Assembly (NCBI RefSeq): GCF_003609835.1
Contig: NZ_AP017898.1
Span: 558,001 to 622,000 of the forward strand
Length of the DNA: 64,000 bases
Direction of reading: 5' to 3'
Source of the DNA: Sphingopyxis sp. FD7
GTDB lineage: Bacteria > Pseudomonadota > Alphaproteobacteria > Sphingomonadales > Sphingomonadaceae
Part shown: one piece after another, positions 44,061 to 54,541 of the stretch
Numbering within the stretch: the stretch's first letter is position 1
Layout: every line of letters starts with the position of its first letter
The notes under the pieces: model-generated
Database searches by the model: none
Told to the model about the DNA's origin: nothing
What the model saw: only the letters and a program-made list of their open reading frames with translations
Position numbers and translations under genes: made by a program

Positions 44061-44987
44061 ATGGCTGAGATCACGGCCGCCCTCGTCAAGGAACTGCGCG
44101 ACCGCACTGGCGCCGGCATGATGGACTGCAAAAAGGCGCTCGCCGAGAATGATGGCGATATCGAAGCGTCGATCGACTGGCTGCGCACCAAGGGCCTCGC
44201 CGCCGCCGCCAAGAAGGCCGGCCGCGTCGCCGCCGAAGGGCTCGTCGGCTTTGCGACCGACGGCACCCGGGGCGCTCTCGTCGAAGTGAACAGCGAAACC
44301 GATTTCGTCGGCAAGAATGAGCAGTTCCAGGCTTTCGTCCGCGACGTGACGCAGGTTGCGCTCGCCGAGGGCATCACCGACATCGACGCGCTCGCCGCCG
44401 CGCCCTATCCCACCGGGGGCACCGTGGCCGAGCAATTGACCAGCAACATCGCCACGATCGGCGAAAATCAGTCGCTGCGCCGCGCCGCGCTGCTGACGGT
44501 GAAATCGGGCGCCGTGACCGGCTATGTTCACAACGCCGTTGCGCCGGGCATGGGCAAGATCGGTGTGCTGATCGCGCTCGAATCGAGCGCAGGGTCCGAT
44601 GTGCTCGAACCGCTCGGCAAGCAGCTCGCGATGCACGTCGCCGCCGCCAACCCGCTGGCGCTGAACGGCGACGACCTCGACGCCGACCTGGTGGCGCGCG
44701 AGCGCGCGATCGCGGAGGAAAAGGCCGCCCAGTCGGGCAAGCCCGCCGACATCGTCGCCAAGATGGTCGACGGCGCGATCGCCAAGTTCCGCAAGGAAAA
44801 CGCGCTGCTGTCGCAGCTCTTCGTGATGGACGGCAAAACCCCGGTCGCCGAGGTTGTCGCCGCCGCCGGCAAGGATGTCGGCGCCGCGATCACGCTCAAG
44901 GGTTTCGTGCGCTTCCAGCTCGGTGAAGGCATCGAGAAGGAAGAAAGCGACTTCGCCGCCGAAGTCGCGGCCGCCGCCGGCGTGTGA
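44061..44987 (+). CDS. tsf: Elongation factor Ts
   Basis: A 308-residue exchange factor for EF-Tu. N-terminal UBA-like domain with [19 protein letters not shown], the core [12 protein letters not shown] and a full-length C-terminal domain. GGAAAGGA lies before ATG 44061. 132 bases after rpsB, the usual partnership. Confidence 0.98.
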   Translation: MAEITAALVKELRDRTGAGMMDCKKALAENDGDIEASIDWLRTKGLAAAAKKAGRVAAEGLVGFATDGTRGALVEVNSETDFVGKNEQFQAFVRDVTQVALAEGITDIDALAAAPYPTGGTVAEQLTSNIATIGENQSLRRAALLTVKSGAVTGYVHNAVAPGMGKIGVLIALESSAGSDVLEPLGKQLAMHVAAANPLALNGDDLDADLVARERAIAEEKAAQSGKPADIVAKMVDGAIAKFRKENALLSQLFVMDGKTPVAEVVAAAGKDVGAAITLKGFVRFQLGEGIEKEESDFAAEVAAAAGV

Positions 44988-45030
44988 TCCGCAGAATTGG
45001 ACTGCTGGCCCGGCGTCGCCGTTTCACTTT

Positions 45031-45107
45031 CGTCACCCCGGACTTGATCCGGGATCCCGCTGATCCACGTCGCAAAGCGGGATGCCGGATCAAGTCCGGC
45101 ATGACGA
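45031..45107. repeat. Family-3 dispersed palindromic repeat
   Basis: CGTCACCCCGGACTTGATCC then GGGATCCCGC at the left, and GCGGGATGCCGGATCAAGTC then CGGCATGACG at the right. A long hairpin between tsf and pyrH that could end the rpsB-tsf transcript. Confidence 0.75.
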
Positions 45108-45220
45108 AGAGAGAGAATCGGCTCCGCGCCCGGCGCGGCAGTCCGCTTGGCAATGGCGCGCGCCTTCACTAGGGTGCGCGCCATTCGCATATCATCCCTA
45201 GGCAAAGGTATCTTCGCACC

Positions 45221-45943
45221 ATGGCATTGCCCGGCCTGAAACGCATATTGCTGAAACTGTCGGGCGAAGCGCTGATGGGCTCCAGCCCCTTTGGCATCGA
45301 CCCCGAAACGGTCGCGAGCATGGCCGCCGAGGTGAAGGAGGCCAAGGATCGCGGGCTGGAGATTTGCCTCGTCATCGGCGGCGGCAACATCTTTCGCGGC
45401 ATGGCGGGCGCCGCCAAGGGCATGGACCGCGCGCAGGCCGATTATATGGGGATGCTCGCGACGGTGATGAACGCGCTCGCGATGCAGAATGCGCTCGAGC
45501 AGCTTGGCGTGCAGACGCGCGTGCAGTCGGCGATCGAGATGGACAAGGTGTGCGAACCGGTGATCCGCCGCCGCGCCGAGCGTCATATGGAAAAGGGTCG
45601 CGTGGTGATTTTTGCCGCGGGCGTCGGCGCCCCCTATTTCACCACCGACAGCGGCGCGGCGCTGCGCGCGGCCGAGATGAAATGCGACGCGCTGCTGAAA
45701 GGCACGAGCGTCGACGGCGTCTATAATGCCGACCCCAAGCAGAACGCCCATGCCGTTCGCTACGATCGGCTGAGCTATGACCGCGTGCTGGCCGATAATC
45801 TGAAAGTGATGGACGCGAGCGCCGTCGCGCTGTGCCGCGACAATCATATCCCGATCGTGGTGTTCAACATCCGCGAACCCGGAAATCTGGCGCGCGTGCT
45901 GGCGGGCGAGGGCGTCTGCACCGTCGTCGGCGACGCGGGCTGA
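45221..45943 (+). CDS. pyrH: UMP kinase
   Basis: A 240-residue hexameric kinase of the amino-acid-kinase fold that converts UMP to [16 protein letters not shown] begins the fold; GGGNIFRG, then a C-terminal [23 protein letters not shown] block (here [20 protein letters not shown]). Complete length. Just after it frr begins. Confidence 0.97.
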   Translation: MALPGLKRILLKLSGEALMGSSPFGIDPETVASMAAEVKEAKDRGLEICLVIGGGNIFRGMAGAAKGMDRAQADYMGMLATVMNALAMQNALEQLGVQTRVQSAIEMDKVCEPVIRRRAERHMEKGRVVIFAAGVGAPYFTTDSGAALRAAEMKCDALLKGTSVDGVYNADPKQNAHAVRYDRLSYDRVLADNLKVMDASAVALCRDNHIPIVVFNIREPGNLARVLAGEGVCTVVGDAG

Positions 45944-46023
45944 TGGATTTATCATGCCGACTTTGGCTTTGCCTTTCCCCTTCGCTCGACGCGAACGGGG
46001 CTGGGGAATAGAGAGGAAGAGAG

Positions 46024-46578
46024 ATGGCGAAATATGACAAGGCCGACCTCGAACGCCGGATGCACGGCGCGGTCGAATCCTTAAAGCATGACCTCGCCGG
46101 GCTGCGCACGGGCCGCGCCAATGCCGCGCTGCTCGACCCGGTGACGGTCGAGGTTTACGGCAGCCACATGCCGCTCAACCAGGTTGCGTCGATCAGCGTG
46201 CCCGAACCGCGAATGCTGTCGGTGCAGGTGTGGGACAAGGCGAACGTCGGCCCCGTCGACAAGGCGATCCGTTCGGCGGGGCTTGGCCTCAACCCGATCG
46301 TCGATGGCCAGATGCTGCGCCTGCCGATCCCCGAAATGACGCAGGAGCGCCGCAAGGAATTGTCGAAGCTCGCGGGCCAATATGCCGAAAAGGCGCGTGT
46401 CGCGGTGCGCAACGTCCGCCGCGACGGGATGGACAACCTCAAGGCCGACGAAAACAAGAAGGAAATCAGCGAGGACGAGCGCAAGCGCGCCGAAACCGAG
46501 GTGCAGAAGCTGACCGACGCGACGATCGCAGAGATCGACGCTGCGGCGGCGGCCAAGGAAAAGGAAATCCTGGGCTAA
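46024..46578 (+). CDS. frr: Ribosome recycling factor
   Basis: A 184-residue factor that splits the post-termination complex with [23 protein letters not shown] and the later [20 protein letters not shown] block match RRF along its whole length. 80 bases after pyrH. Confidence 0.97.
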   Translation: MAKYDKADLERRMHGAVESLKHDLAGLRTGRANAALLDPVTVEVYGSHMPLNQVASISVPEPRMLSVQVWDKANVGPVDKAIRSAGLGLNPIVDGQMLRLPIPEMTQERRKELSKLAGQYAEKARVAVRNVRRDGMDNLKADENKKEISEDERKRAETEVQKLTDATIAEIDAAAAAKEKEILG

Positions 46579-46604
46579 ACCGATGCGCGACGGTGCCGCC
46601 ATCG

Positions 46605-46735
46605 CGATCCTCCCCGGGACGGGGAGGGGGACCATGCGAAGCATGGTGGAGGGGTACCCTCTATCATACGCTGCGTGTGGCCTCGCGTGCCCCTCCACCA
46701 CCTTCGGTGGTCCCCCTCCCCGTCCCGGGGAGGAT
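46605..46735. repeat. Family-1 dispersed palindromic repeat, copy B
   Basis: About 130 bases, matching the copy at 42773: CGATCCTCCCCGGGACGGGG at the left end, CATCACC/CCACCACCTTCGGTGG in the middle, CCCCGTCCCGGGGAGGAT at the right. Its right end carries GGGGAGGA, which stands exactly at ribosome-site distance from the uppS ATG. Confidence 0.8.
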
Positions 46736-46737
46736 TT

Positions 46738-47415
46738 ATGAGTCACGGCGCGCGCCATGTCGCCATCATCATGGACGGCAACGGCCGCTGGGCGAAGAAG
46801 CGCATGTTGCCGCGCGTCGCCGGGCACAAGGCAGGAGTCGAAGCGGTGCGCACCATCGTGCGCGCGGCGGGCGAGCTGGGGCTGGAGGCGATGACGCTCT
46901 ATGCCTTCAGTTCCGAAAACTGGAAACGGCCCGAGGAAGAGGTCAACGACCTGATGGGTCTGATGAAGCGCTTCATCCTGTCCGACCTCGACGAGTTTGC
47001 GGCCAATGATGTGCGACTGAAAGTGATCGGCAACTGGCGCGCGCTGGCGCCCGACGTCGTCGCGCTGATCGACAATGCGCTCGACCGCACGTCGGGCAAC
47101 AAGCGCACGACGCTGGCCGTCGCGCTCAACTATGGCGCGCAGGACGAGCTGGTTCGCGCGGCGAAGGCGGCGGCCGCGAAGGGCGAAATCACCGCCGAGG
47201 CGATCGAGGCGAACCTCGATACCGCCGACATGCCGCCGCTCGACCTGCTCATCCGCACGTCGGGCGAGGTGCGCTTGTCGAACTTTCTTTTGTGGCAATC
47301 GGCCTATGCCGAACTTTATTTCACCGACAAGCTGTGGCCCGATTTCACCCCGGCGGACCTGAAGACGGCGCTCGATCAATTTGCACGGCGCGATCGCCGT
47401 TACGGGGGACTTTGA
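46738..47415 (+). CDS. uppS: Undecaprenyl diphosphate synthase
   Basis: A 225-residue cis-prenyltransferase making the C55 carrier for peptidoglycan. The catalytic Asp lies in IIMDGNGRW near the N-terminus; AFSSENWKRP and the late RTSGEVRLSNFLLWQSAYAE are typical. ATG 46738; its ribosome site GGGGAGGA comes from the adjacent repeat. Confidence 0.97.
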   Translation: MSHGARHVAIIMDGNGRWAKKRMLPRVAGHKAGVEAVRTIVRAAGELGLEAMTLYAFSSENWKRPEEEVNDLMGLMKRFILSDLDEFAANDVRLKVIGNWRALAPDVVALIDNALDRTSGNKRTTLAVALNYGAQDELVRAAKAAAAKGEITAEAIEANLDTADMPPLDLLIRTSGEVRLSNFLLWQSAYAELYFTDKLWPDFTPADLKTALDQFARRDRRYGGL

Positions 47416-47417
47416 CG

Positions 47418-48083
47418 ATGGCGGGCAAATCGGATCTTTGGGTGCGGGTCGGATCGGCGATCATCCTGTTCGCGATCGCGGGGACCGCGCTGTGGTTCGG
47501 CGGCATCGCGTTCGGCTTGCTGCTGCTCGTCGGCGGCGCGCTCGTTCTCGTCGAATGGCTCGCGCTGGTGCGCGCGATGGCGCTTGGCGGCGGGGCGCGG
47601 GCGGGGCTGATGCTGCTCGGCCCGATCCTGATCCTTGGCGCGGCCGCGGGGCTGTGGTTCATTCGCGACCAGCTGGGCATGACCGTTGCGCTCTGGGTCT
47701 TCGGCATGGTCTGGGCGACCGACATCGGCGCCTATTTTGCCGGGCGTGCCTTTGGCGGCGCGCGGCTGGCGCCGATGATCAGCCCGTCGAAGACCTGGTC
47801 GGGCCTGCTGGGCGGCATGGTCGCGGCGCTGATCGCCAGCGCGACGATCGGCGACCGCGCCGGGATCGTCGGCGTGCCGCTGTGGATCGGCCTGTTCATG
47901 GGCCTGCTCGCGCAGATGGGCGATCTGGCGCAAAGCTGGATGAAGCGCCGCGCGGGCGTGAAGGATTCGGGCAGGCTGATCCCCGGCCATGGCGGCCTGT
48001 TCGACCGCGTCGACGGTCTGCTGCCGGTGGCGCTGCTGCTCGGCGCGCTGGCGTTTGCGGGCCAGATTACGGCGCGCGGCTGA
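47418..48083 (+). CDS. cdsA: Phosphatidate cytidylyltransferase
   Basis: A 221-residue membrane enzyme that makes CDP-diacylglycerol, the precursor used by PssA. About six to seven hydrophobic segments; the signature runs from SWMKRRAGVKDSGRLIPGHG to GLFDRVDG close to the C-terminus. ATG 47418 lies two bases after the uppS stop. Somewhat short but complete. Confidence 0.95.
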   Translation: MAGKSDLWVRVGSAIILFAIAGTALWFGGIAFGLLLLVGGALVLVEWLALVRAMALGGGARAGLMLLGPILILGAAAGLWFIRDQLGMTVALWVFGMVWATDIGAYFAGRAFGGARLAPMISPSKTWSGLLGGMVAALIASATIGDRAGIVGVPLWIGLFMGLLAQMGDLAQSWMKRRAGVKDSGRLIPGHGGLFDRVDGLLPVALLLGALAFAGQITARG

Positions 48084-48084
48084 C

Positions 48085-49248
48085 ATGGCGCGCTGCCTCT
48101 CCCTCTTCGGCGCCACGGGGTCGGTCGGGCAGTCGACGCTCGACCTCGTCCGCCGCGACGGCGAGGCATGGCGCGTCGGGGTGCTCACCGCCAATTGCGA
48201 CGTCCGCGAACTGGCGCGGCTGGCGATCGAGTTTCGGCCCGATGTTGCGGTGGTGGCCGACGAAAGCTGTCACGACGACCTCAAGGCGGCGCTGGCGGGA
48301 TCGGGGATCGAAACCGCGGCGGGCGCGGCCGCGCTGGTCGAGGCCGCGCAGCGCCCGACCGACCTCGTGATGGCGGCGATCGTCGGCACCGCGGGGCTGG
48401 CGCCGACGATGGCGGCGCTGGCGGCGGGGCACGATGTCGCGCTCGCCAACAAGGAAGCGCTGGTATCGGCGGGCGAGCTGATGACCGCCGCGGCGCGCGC
48501 ATCGGGCGCGACGATCCTGCCGGTCGACAGCGAACATAATGCGATCTTTCAATGTCTTGCCGGCGGGCGGATCGACCAGGTGCGGCGCATCATCCTGACC
48601 GCGAGCGGCGGCCCGTTCCGCACGATGAGCGCCGAGGAAATGGCCGCGGCGACCCCGGCGCAGGCGGTGGCGCATCCCAACTGGTCGATGGGCGCGAAAA
48701 TCAGCGTCGATTCGGCAACGATGATGAACAAGGGTCTCGAACTCATCGAGGCGCATCATCTATTCCCCGTCGGGCTCGACCGGATCGAAATCCTTGTCCA
48801 CCCGCAATCGGTGATCCACAGCCTTGTCGAATATATCGACTGTTCGACGCTGGCGCAGCTCGGCTCGCCCGACATGCGCATCCCGATCGCGTCGGCGCTG
48901 GCGTGGCCGCAGCGGATGGCGACGCCCTGCGCGCCGCTTGACCTCGCGACGATCGCGCGGCTCGATTTCGAGGCGCCCGACGAGGCGCGCTTTCCCGCGA
49001 CCGCGCTCTGCCGCGGCGCGATCGCCGCGGGCGGCGCGCGCCCGGCGCAGCTCAACGCCGCGAACGAGGTGGCGGTCGCCGCTTTCCTGGCGGGCCGCAT
49101 TTCCTTTCCCGCCATCGTCGACACGGTGCGCCGGGTGATCGACGCGGCGGAACCCGCGGCTCCGTCATCGCTTCAGGACATATTCAGCGTCGATGCCGCA
49201 TCGCGCGCGGCTGCCCAGTTTTTTGTGGACCAATTTGAACATGCTTGA
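48085..49248 (+). CDS. dxr: 1-deoxy-D-xylulose 5-phosphate reductoisomerase
   Basis: A 387-residue enzyme of the MEP isoprenoid pathway. NADPH motif GATGSVGQSTLDL, then NKEALVSAGE, PVDSEHNAIFQ (metal and substrate site) and the C-terminal helical domain. Start ATG 48085, one base after cdsA. Confidence 0.97.
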   Translation: MARCLSLFGATGSVGQSTLDLVRRDGEAWRVGVLTANCDVRELARLAIEFRPDVAVVADESCHDDLKAALAGSGIETAAGAAALVEAAQRPTDLVMAAIVGTAGLAPTMAALAAGHDVALANKEALVSAGELMTAAARASGATILPVDSEHNAIFQCLAGGRIDQVRRIILTASGGPFRTMSAEEMAAATPAQAVAHPNWSMGAKISVDSATMMNKGLELIEAHHLFPVGLDRIEILVHPQSVIHSLVEYIDCSTLAQLGSPDMRIPIASALAWPQRMATPCAPLDLATIARLDFEAPDEARFPATALCRGAIAAGGARPAQLNAANEVAVAAFLAGRISFPAIVDTVRRVIDAAEPAAPSSLQDIFSVDAASRAAAQFFVDQFEHA

Positions 49249-50374
49249 AACCCCCGGTTTCGCCTTCACGGTTCTGGCCTTTCTCCTCGTCCTTGGCCCG
49301 CTCGTGTTCGTGCACGAATATGGCCATTATATCGTCGGGCGCTGGTGCGGGGTGAAGGCGGAGACTTTCTCCATCGGTTTCGGGCGCAGGATATTCGGCT
49401 GGACCGACAGGCGCGGCACCGAATGGAAGATCGGCTGGCTGCCGCTCGGCGGCTATGTCCAGTTCGCGGGCGACCGCGATGCGGTGAGCCGGCCCGATGC
49501 CGGATGGCGGTCCTTGCCCGACGAAGTGCGTTCGCACAGCTTTCCCGCGCAGCCCGTGTGGAAACGCGCGGCGATCGTAGCGGCGGGGCCGGTCACCAAC
49601 TTCCTGTTCGCGATCCTGATCCTCGCCGGTTTTGCGTGGGTTGGCGGCAAGGTGGTGACGCCCCCCGTCGCAGGCGCGATCGAGATCGGGTCGGCCGCCG
49701 ATGACGCGGGGCTGCGCGTGGGCGACCGGATCGTCGCCATCGACGGCCGACCGATTGCGACGTTCGGCGATATTCCGATGGCCGTCGCGCACCGTCCGGG
49801 CGAGGTGATGCAGTTGCGCGTGCTGCGCGAGGGAAGCGAGCGAACGGTCGCGCTGGCGCCGCGGCTGGTCACCGAAAAGGATCCTTTCGGCAAGGAATAT
49901 GAACGCGCGATCATCGGCCTCGCGCCGCCGCCGCCGCAGCTTGAGAAGGTGTCGATCCTCGAAGCCCCGGCGGTCGGGCTGCACCAGACCTGGCAGATCG
50001 TCCGCCAGACCGGTGAGGTGCTCGCGCAGTTTCTCACCGGCCGCCGTTCGATCAAGGACATGAACGGCCCGGTCAAGATCGCTGAGATTTCGGGGCAGGC
50101 GGCGACGCTGGGGATCGCCTCGCTGATATTCTTCATCGCGCTCATCTCCATCAATCTGGGGTTCATCAACCTCTTGCCATTGCCCATGCTCGATGGCGGT
50201 CATCTGCTTTTCTATGCCTATGAGGCGATCCGGCGGCGGCCTGCGCCGCTCCGCGTGCAGGAATGGGCGTTCCGCTTCGGCTTTGCCGCGGTGGTGACGC
50301 TGATGCTGGTCGTGACTTTCAACGATTTGGGCTCATTGGGCCTTTGGGACAGGATCGCGCGCTTGATTGGCTAG
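49241..50374 (+). CDS. rseP: Site-2 intramembrane protease RseP
   Basis: A 377-residue M50 metalloprotease. The zinc motif HEYGH sits in the first membrane helix, LDGGH in the last ones, and one PDZ-like domain (about 110-190) lies between. It cuts anti-sigma factors inside the membrane in the envelope-stress response. Start overlaps the dxr stop by eight bases. Confidence 0.95.
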   Translation: MLETPGFAFTVLAFLLVLGPLVFVHEYGHYIVGRWCGVKAETFSIGFGRRIFGWTDRRGTEWKIGWLPLGGYVQFAGDRDAVSRPDAGWRSLPDEVRSHSFPAQPVWKRAAIVAAGPVTNFLFAILILAGFAWVGGKVVTPPVAGAIEIGSAADDAGLRVGDRIVAIDGRPIATFGDIPMAVAHRPGEVMQLRVLREGSERTVALAPRLVTEKDPFGKEYERAIIGLAPPPPQLEKVSILEAPAVGLHQTWQIVRQTGEVLAQFLTGRRSIKDMNGPVKIAEISGQAATLGIASLIFFIALISINLGFINLLPLPMLDGGHLLFYAYEAIRRRPAPLRVQEWAFRFGFAAVVTLMLVVTFNDLGSLGLWDRIARLIG

Positions 50375-50445
50375 CGAGTCTGGGGCAGGGAGTGCGCGCA
50401 AGCCCGCGGTCAGGCGGGTTTGTCGTTTTTTGAGTATTTTGCGGG

Positions 50446-53136
50446 ATGAACGGCGTGGCTTCACACAAAATCTTGAGCCGGACACAATTGTCGGTGGCTC
50501 TTCTGGCCGGTACGATGCTCAGTGCGCCGCTGATGGCGCAGGATATCGTGCCGCCGACCGTTCCGGCACCGACGACTCCCGCGGCTGAAGCGGCGCCCGC
50601 CGCCAGCACGATCCAGTCGATCACCGTCACCGGTAACCAGCGGCTCGAGGCGCAGACAATTCTGTCCTATCTGCGGCTGCGCGTCGGCCAGACCTATGAC
50701 CGCGCGGTGCTCGACCAGGCGCTGAAAGACCTTGCCGCGACCGAGCTGTTCAAGGATTTCCAGATCACCGACAACAATGGCGCGCTGCAGATCCAGGTCA
50801 CCGAGAATCCGGTCATCAACCGCGTGATCCTCGAGGGCAACAAGCGGCTCAAGGAAGACAAGATCCGCCCCGAGATCAAGCTGGCGCCGCGCCAGATCTT
50901 CACGCGCTCGAAGGTGCGCGCCGACGTCGCCCGCATCATCGAGCTCTACAAGCGCCAGGGCCGCTTCGCCGCGACCGTCGAGCCCAAGATGGTGTCGCTC
51001 GACCAGAACCGCGTCGATGTGGTGTTCGAGATCAATGAAGGACCGAAATCGAAGGTCCGCCAGATCAACATCATCGGCAACGAGAAGTTCAGCGACGGCG
51101 ACCTCAAGGACGAGATGGCGACGAAGGAAACGGGGCTGCTGACGATCCTGTCGTCGAACACCAGCTATGACCCCGATCGCCTGGCCTATGACCAGCAGAA
51201 GCTGCGCCTGTTCTACCTGACCAACGGCTACGCCGATTTCCGCGTGATTTCGGCGGTGGCGGAGCTGACGAGCAACAAGCAGGATTTCATCATCACCTAT
51301 GTCGTCGAGGAGGGCGAACGATACAAGTTCGGCGACGTCGATGTGAAGAGCGAGCTGCGCGACTTCCAGCCCGAGATGCTGAAGAGCCTGCTGCCGATGA
51401 AGACCGGCGACTGGTATGACGCCAAGCTGGTCGAGGATACGGTCGAGAGCCTCAGCGAAACCGCGGGCCTGTTCGGTTACGCCTTTGCCGACATCAACCC
51501 CGAGTTCCGCCGCAATCCCGACGACCGGACGATGGACATCACGTTCAACGTCGCCGAAAGCCCGCGCACCTATGTCGAGCGCATCGACGTCAACGGCAAC
51601 ACACTGACCCACGACAAGGTGGTGCGCCGCGAGTTTCGCCTGAACGAAGGCGACGCCTTCAACAGCTTCGGCGTCAAGCGTACCGAGAACCGCATCAACA
51701 GCCTTGGCTATTTCCAGGAGAATCTGGAGATCGAGCGCAAGGAGGGCAGCGCCCCCGATCGCATCATCCTGGAAACCAATGTCGAGGAAAAGCCCACGGG
51801 CGAACTCTCGCTGTCCGCCGGTTTCTCGTCGATCGAGAATTTTCTGCTCCAGGCGTCGATCCGCCAGCGCAATTTCCGCGGGCTTGGCCAGCAATTGCAG
51901 GCGTCGGTCAATTATTCGAGCTATTCCAAGTCGGTCGAGCTGGGCTTTACCGAACCCTATCTGTTCGATCGCAACATCTCGGTCGGCGGCAGCGTCTATC
52001 GCCGCGACCTCAATTCGTTCAACTTCATCGATAACGACCGCCGCACGACGTTCGAGCAGGTGACGACGGGCTTCCAGATCAACGCGGGTGTTCCGCTCAC
52101 CGAGTTCCTGTCCTTCTTTGGCCGTTACAGCCTCAACTATGACGATGTGACGCTCGATCGCGACATCTATTTCTTTGGCGACCAGTGCGATCCGCTCGTT
52201 GCCGGCCGCTATCTCTGCGACGCCATCGGCAAGCGCACGACGTCGCTCGTCGGCTTCACGCTCGCCTATGACGACCGCGACAACCGGATTCGCCCGACAC
52301 GCGGGCAGTCGGCGTCGATCAGCCAGGATTTCGCGGGGCTGGGCGGCAGCGTCAAATATGTCCGCACGCGCCTTGCCGCGTCGAAGCATTTCAATCTCGG
52401 CAGCCGCTTCATCCTCAACATCTCGGCCGAAGGGGGCTATATCCACCCCTTTGGCAGCGCGCCGACGCCGACGAGCGACAAGGTGCGTCTGACCGATCGC
52501 TTCTTCCTGGGCGAGCCGCAGATGCGTGGTTTCGACATCCGCGGCGTTGGCCCGCGCGTCATCCGCTATGCCGCCACTTACGATCCCGCCAACCCGGTCA
52601 TCGACACGAGCAATGACAATCGTGGGCAGATCGACGACGCGCTCGGCGGTCGCGCCTATTATCAGGGACGGCTCGAACTCGACATCCCGCTCGGCACGGG
52701 TGCGAAGGAACTGGGCCTCAGGCCGTCGATCTTCCTCGACGTCGGTTCGGTGTGGAGCGTGAAGCGCCCGACGCTGACCACGCTCGAAGATTTCCGCGAC
52801 ACGCGCGACGGTGTTCCGGGCAGCGGGCTTTACAAGTTCCTGTGCCGCAACGCGTCGACGGGCGTGACCCAATTTGCGGACGAAACCACCACCACGACAA
52901 ATGGGGTGACCACCGGCACCGGGCAATATACCACCTGCCCCACCGGCTTCTCGGCGCTCGCGCCGTTCGAGGAACGCTTCTTCGGCGACACCTGGATGCC
53001 GCGCGTCGCGATCGGCGCCGGGGTCAACTGGAACTCCCCCTTCGGTCCCTTCCGGATCGACTTCGCTTACGCCCTTCGCAAAGAAGAGGGCGATGATACC
53101 AAACGCTTCTCATTCAACGTAGGAACCCAATTCTGA
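50446..53136 (+). CDS. bamA: Outer-membrane assembly factor BamA
   Basis: An 896-residue Omp85 protein: signal peptide (about 1-31), five POTRA domains over about residues 55-430 (for example VTGNQRLEAQTI, VILEGNKRLKEDKI), and a C-terminal 16-strand barrel including GSVWSV and ending FNVGTQF with a terminal Phe. It inserts beta-barrel proteins into the outer membrane. Directly before skp, as in many genomes. Confidence 0.97.
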   Translation: MNGVASHKILSRTQLSVALLAGTMLSAPLMAQDIVPPTVPAPTTPAAEAAPAASTIQSITVTGNQRLEAQTILSYLRLRVGQTYDRAVLDQALKDLAATELFKDFQITDNNGALQIQVTENPVINRVILEGNKRLKEDKIRPEIKLAPRQIFTRSKVRADVARIIELYKRQGRFAATVEPKMVSLDQNRVDVVFEINEGPKSKVRQINIIGNEKFSDGDLKDEMATKETGLLTILSSNTSYDPDRLAYDQQKLRLFYLTNGYADFRVISAVAELTSNKQDFIITYVVEEGERYKFGDVDVKSELRDFQPEMLKSLLPMKTGDWYDAKLVEDTVESLSETAGLFGYAFADINPEFRRNPDDRTMDITFNVAESPRTYVERIDVNGNTLTHDKVVRREFRLNEGDAFNSFGVKRTENRINSLGYFQENLEIERKEGSAPDRIILETNVEEKPTGELSLSAGFSSIENFLLQASIRQRNFRGLGQQLQASVNYSSYSKSVELGFTEPYLFDRNISVGGSVYRRDLNSFNFIDNDRRTTFEQVTTGFQINAGVPLTEFLSFFGRYSLNYDDVTLDRDIYFFGDQCDPLVAGRYLCDAIGKRTTSLVGFTLAYDDRDNRIRPTRGQSASISQDFAGLGGSVKYVRTRLAASKHFNLGSRFILNISAEGGYIHPFGSAPTPTSDKVRLTDRFFLGEPQMRGFDIRGVGPRVIRYAATYDPANPVIDTSNDNRGQIDDALGGRAYYQGRLELDIPLGTGAKELGLRPSIFLDVGSVWSVKRPTLTTLEDFRDTRDGVPGSGLYKFLCRNASTGVTQFADETTTTTNGVTTGTGQYTTCPTGFSALAPFEERFFGDTWMPRVAIGAGVNWNSPFGPFRIDFAYALRKEEGDDTKRFSFNVGTQF

Positions 53137-53825
53137 TGAAAAAACTTCTTGCCGCTTCCGCGCTGGCGATCGCCGCGCTGTCGGTTTCGCCCATCCTGTC
53201 GGCCCCCGCCATCGCGCAGGCGAAGGGCGTGGCCGTCGCCGACGTCCGCGTCGCCGCCGCGCGTTCCAACGCTTTCCGCACCGCCTCGCAGCAGATCGAG
53301 ACCACCTACAAGGCGCAGATCGACCAGCAGCAGTCGCGCGGCCAGACGCTTCAGGCCGAAATCAACGTGCTGATCGCCAAATATAATGAAGAGGCGAAAA
53401 AGACGCCGCAGAACCAGGCTGCGCTTCAGGCCGCGGCGAAGGCGGTGCAGGACAAGCGGCAGGCCGCGCAGGCCGAACTCGCCCAGATCAGCCGACCGGT
53501 GGACCTTGCCATCGCCTATGTCGAGGATCAGATCAGCGTCCGTATGAACGAGGCGATCAAGGCGGCGATGACCGCGAAAAAGGTCGACCTGCTGCTCAAT
53601 CCCGACGCGGTGCTCGCGCGCGAGAATAATGTCGACATCACCGACGCGGTGGTGACCGAACTCAACCGCATCCTGCCGAACGTGTCGATCGCCGTTCCCG
53701 CGGGCTATCAGCCGGGCCAGCTCGTCCAGCAGCGCAACCAGCAGCTGATGGACGCCGCGCGCGCCGCGCAGCCCGGCGCCACGCCGGCACCGGCGCCGAC
53801 CGGCAACCAGCCGACGACGCGCTAA
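53136..53825 (+). CDS. skp: OmpH/Skp periplasmic chaperone
   Basis: A 229-residue OmpH-family protein. A signal peptide (MKKLL...AIAQ-AKG) is followed by about 100 residues of coiled coil rich in Gln and Ala and a proline/alanine tail that is longer than in E. coli Skp (161). It carries outer-membrane proteins to BamA; its ATG overlaps the bamA stop. Confidence 0.93.
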   Translation: MKKLLAASALAIAALSVSPILSAPAIAQAKGVAVADVRVAAARSNAFRTASQQIETTYKAQIDQQQSRGQTLQAEINVLIAKYNEEAKKTPQNQAALQAAAKAVQDKRQAAQAELAQISRPVDLAIAYVEDQISVRMNEAIKAAMTAKKVDLLLNPDAVLARENNVDITDAVVTELNRILPNVSIAVPAGYQPGQLVQQRNQQLMDAARAAQPGATPAPAPTGNQPTTR

Positions 53826-53830
53826 GCGCG

Positions 53831-54313
53831 ATGGCGGCCGGGGAAGACAGCATGGCCGAAGCCATGGGTCCGGCGGACATCCGCCGGATTCTGGGCTTGC
53901 TGCCGCATCGTTATCCGATGCTGCTCGTCGACCGGGTGGTTTCGATGGTCAAGGACCAGTCGATCCATGCGGTCAAGGCGGTGACGATGAACGAGCCCTT
54001 TTTCCAGGGCCATTTCCCCGGTCGGCCGATCATGCCCGGCGTCCTCATCGTCGAGGCGCTGGCGCAGGCGGGCGGCGTGCTCGCGATCGAATCGCTCGGC
54101 CTCGCGGGATCGGGCAAGCTCGTCTATTTCATGGGCATCGACGGCGTGAAGTTCAGAAAGCCGGTCGAACCCGGCCATCTGCTCGACCTCAACGTCACCA
54201 TCCTTCAGGCGAAGCGGAATATCTGCAAGTTTGAAGGGCGGGCGATGCTGGACGGGCAACTCGCGACCGAATGCCAGTTCACCGCGATGATTGCCGATCC
54301 GCCGAGCGATTAA
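53831..54313 (+). CDS. fabZ: 3-hydroxyacyl-ACP dehydratase FabZ
   Basis: A 160-residue hot-dog-fold dehydratase of fatty-acid synthesis. [13 protein letters not shown] near the start, active-site His in [20 protein letters not shown]. The ATG at 53831 or the internal ATG at 53852 is possible. Placed five bases after skp. Confidence 0.96.
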   Translation: MAAGEDSMAEAMGPADIRRILGLLPHRYPMLLVDRVVSMVKDQSIHAVKAVTMNEPFFQGHFPGRPIMPGVLIVEALAQAGGVLAIESLGLAGSGKLVYFMGIDGVKFRKPVEPGHLLDLNVTILQAKRNICKFEGRAMLDGQLATECQFTAMIADPPSD

Positions 54314-54335
54314 ACCGAATCCTTCGGCTCTCGCG

Positions 54336-54430
54336 GTCATTGCGAGGAGCGCAGCGACGACGCAATCTCCAGCCATGGGTCTTGCGCACGACCGATAGCT
54401 GGAGATTGCTTCGCTTCGCTCGCAACGACG
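54336..54430. repeat. Family-2 dispersed repeat, copy A
   Basis: GTCATTGCGAGGAGCGCAGC at the left, AGCTGGAGATTGCTTCGCTT then CGCTCGCAACGAC at the right; the two halves pair. The same unit stands at 58191-58280. Lies between fabZ and rpmE. Confidence 0.8.
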
Positions 54431-54541
54431 AGGGCGCAGGTGTTGCATATTCCCCGATTGCCCGGTAAAGGCGCCGCTTCGCGTCCCCGGACGCACAGAC
54501 TCAAGCTGCTGGTCGGAAACCAGCGGCGCAGGAGCCAGGAA

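Noticed and set aside
50461..52926. Minus-strand frame of 821 codons opposite bamA
   Set aside because: Shadow frame; bamA has the signal peptide, POTRA domains and barrel ending.
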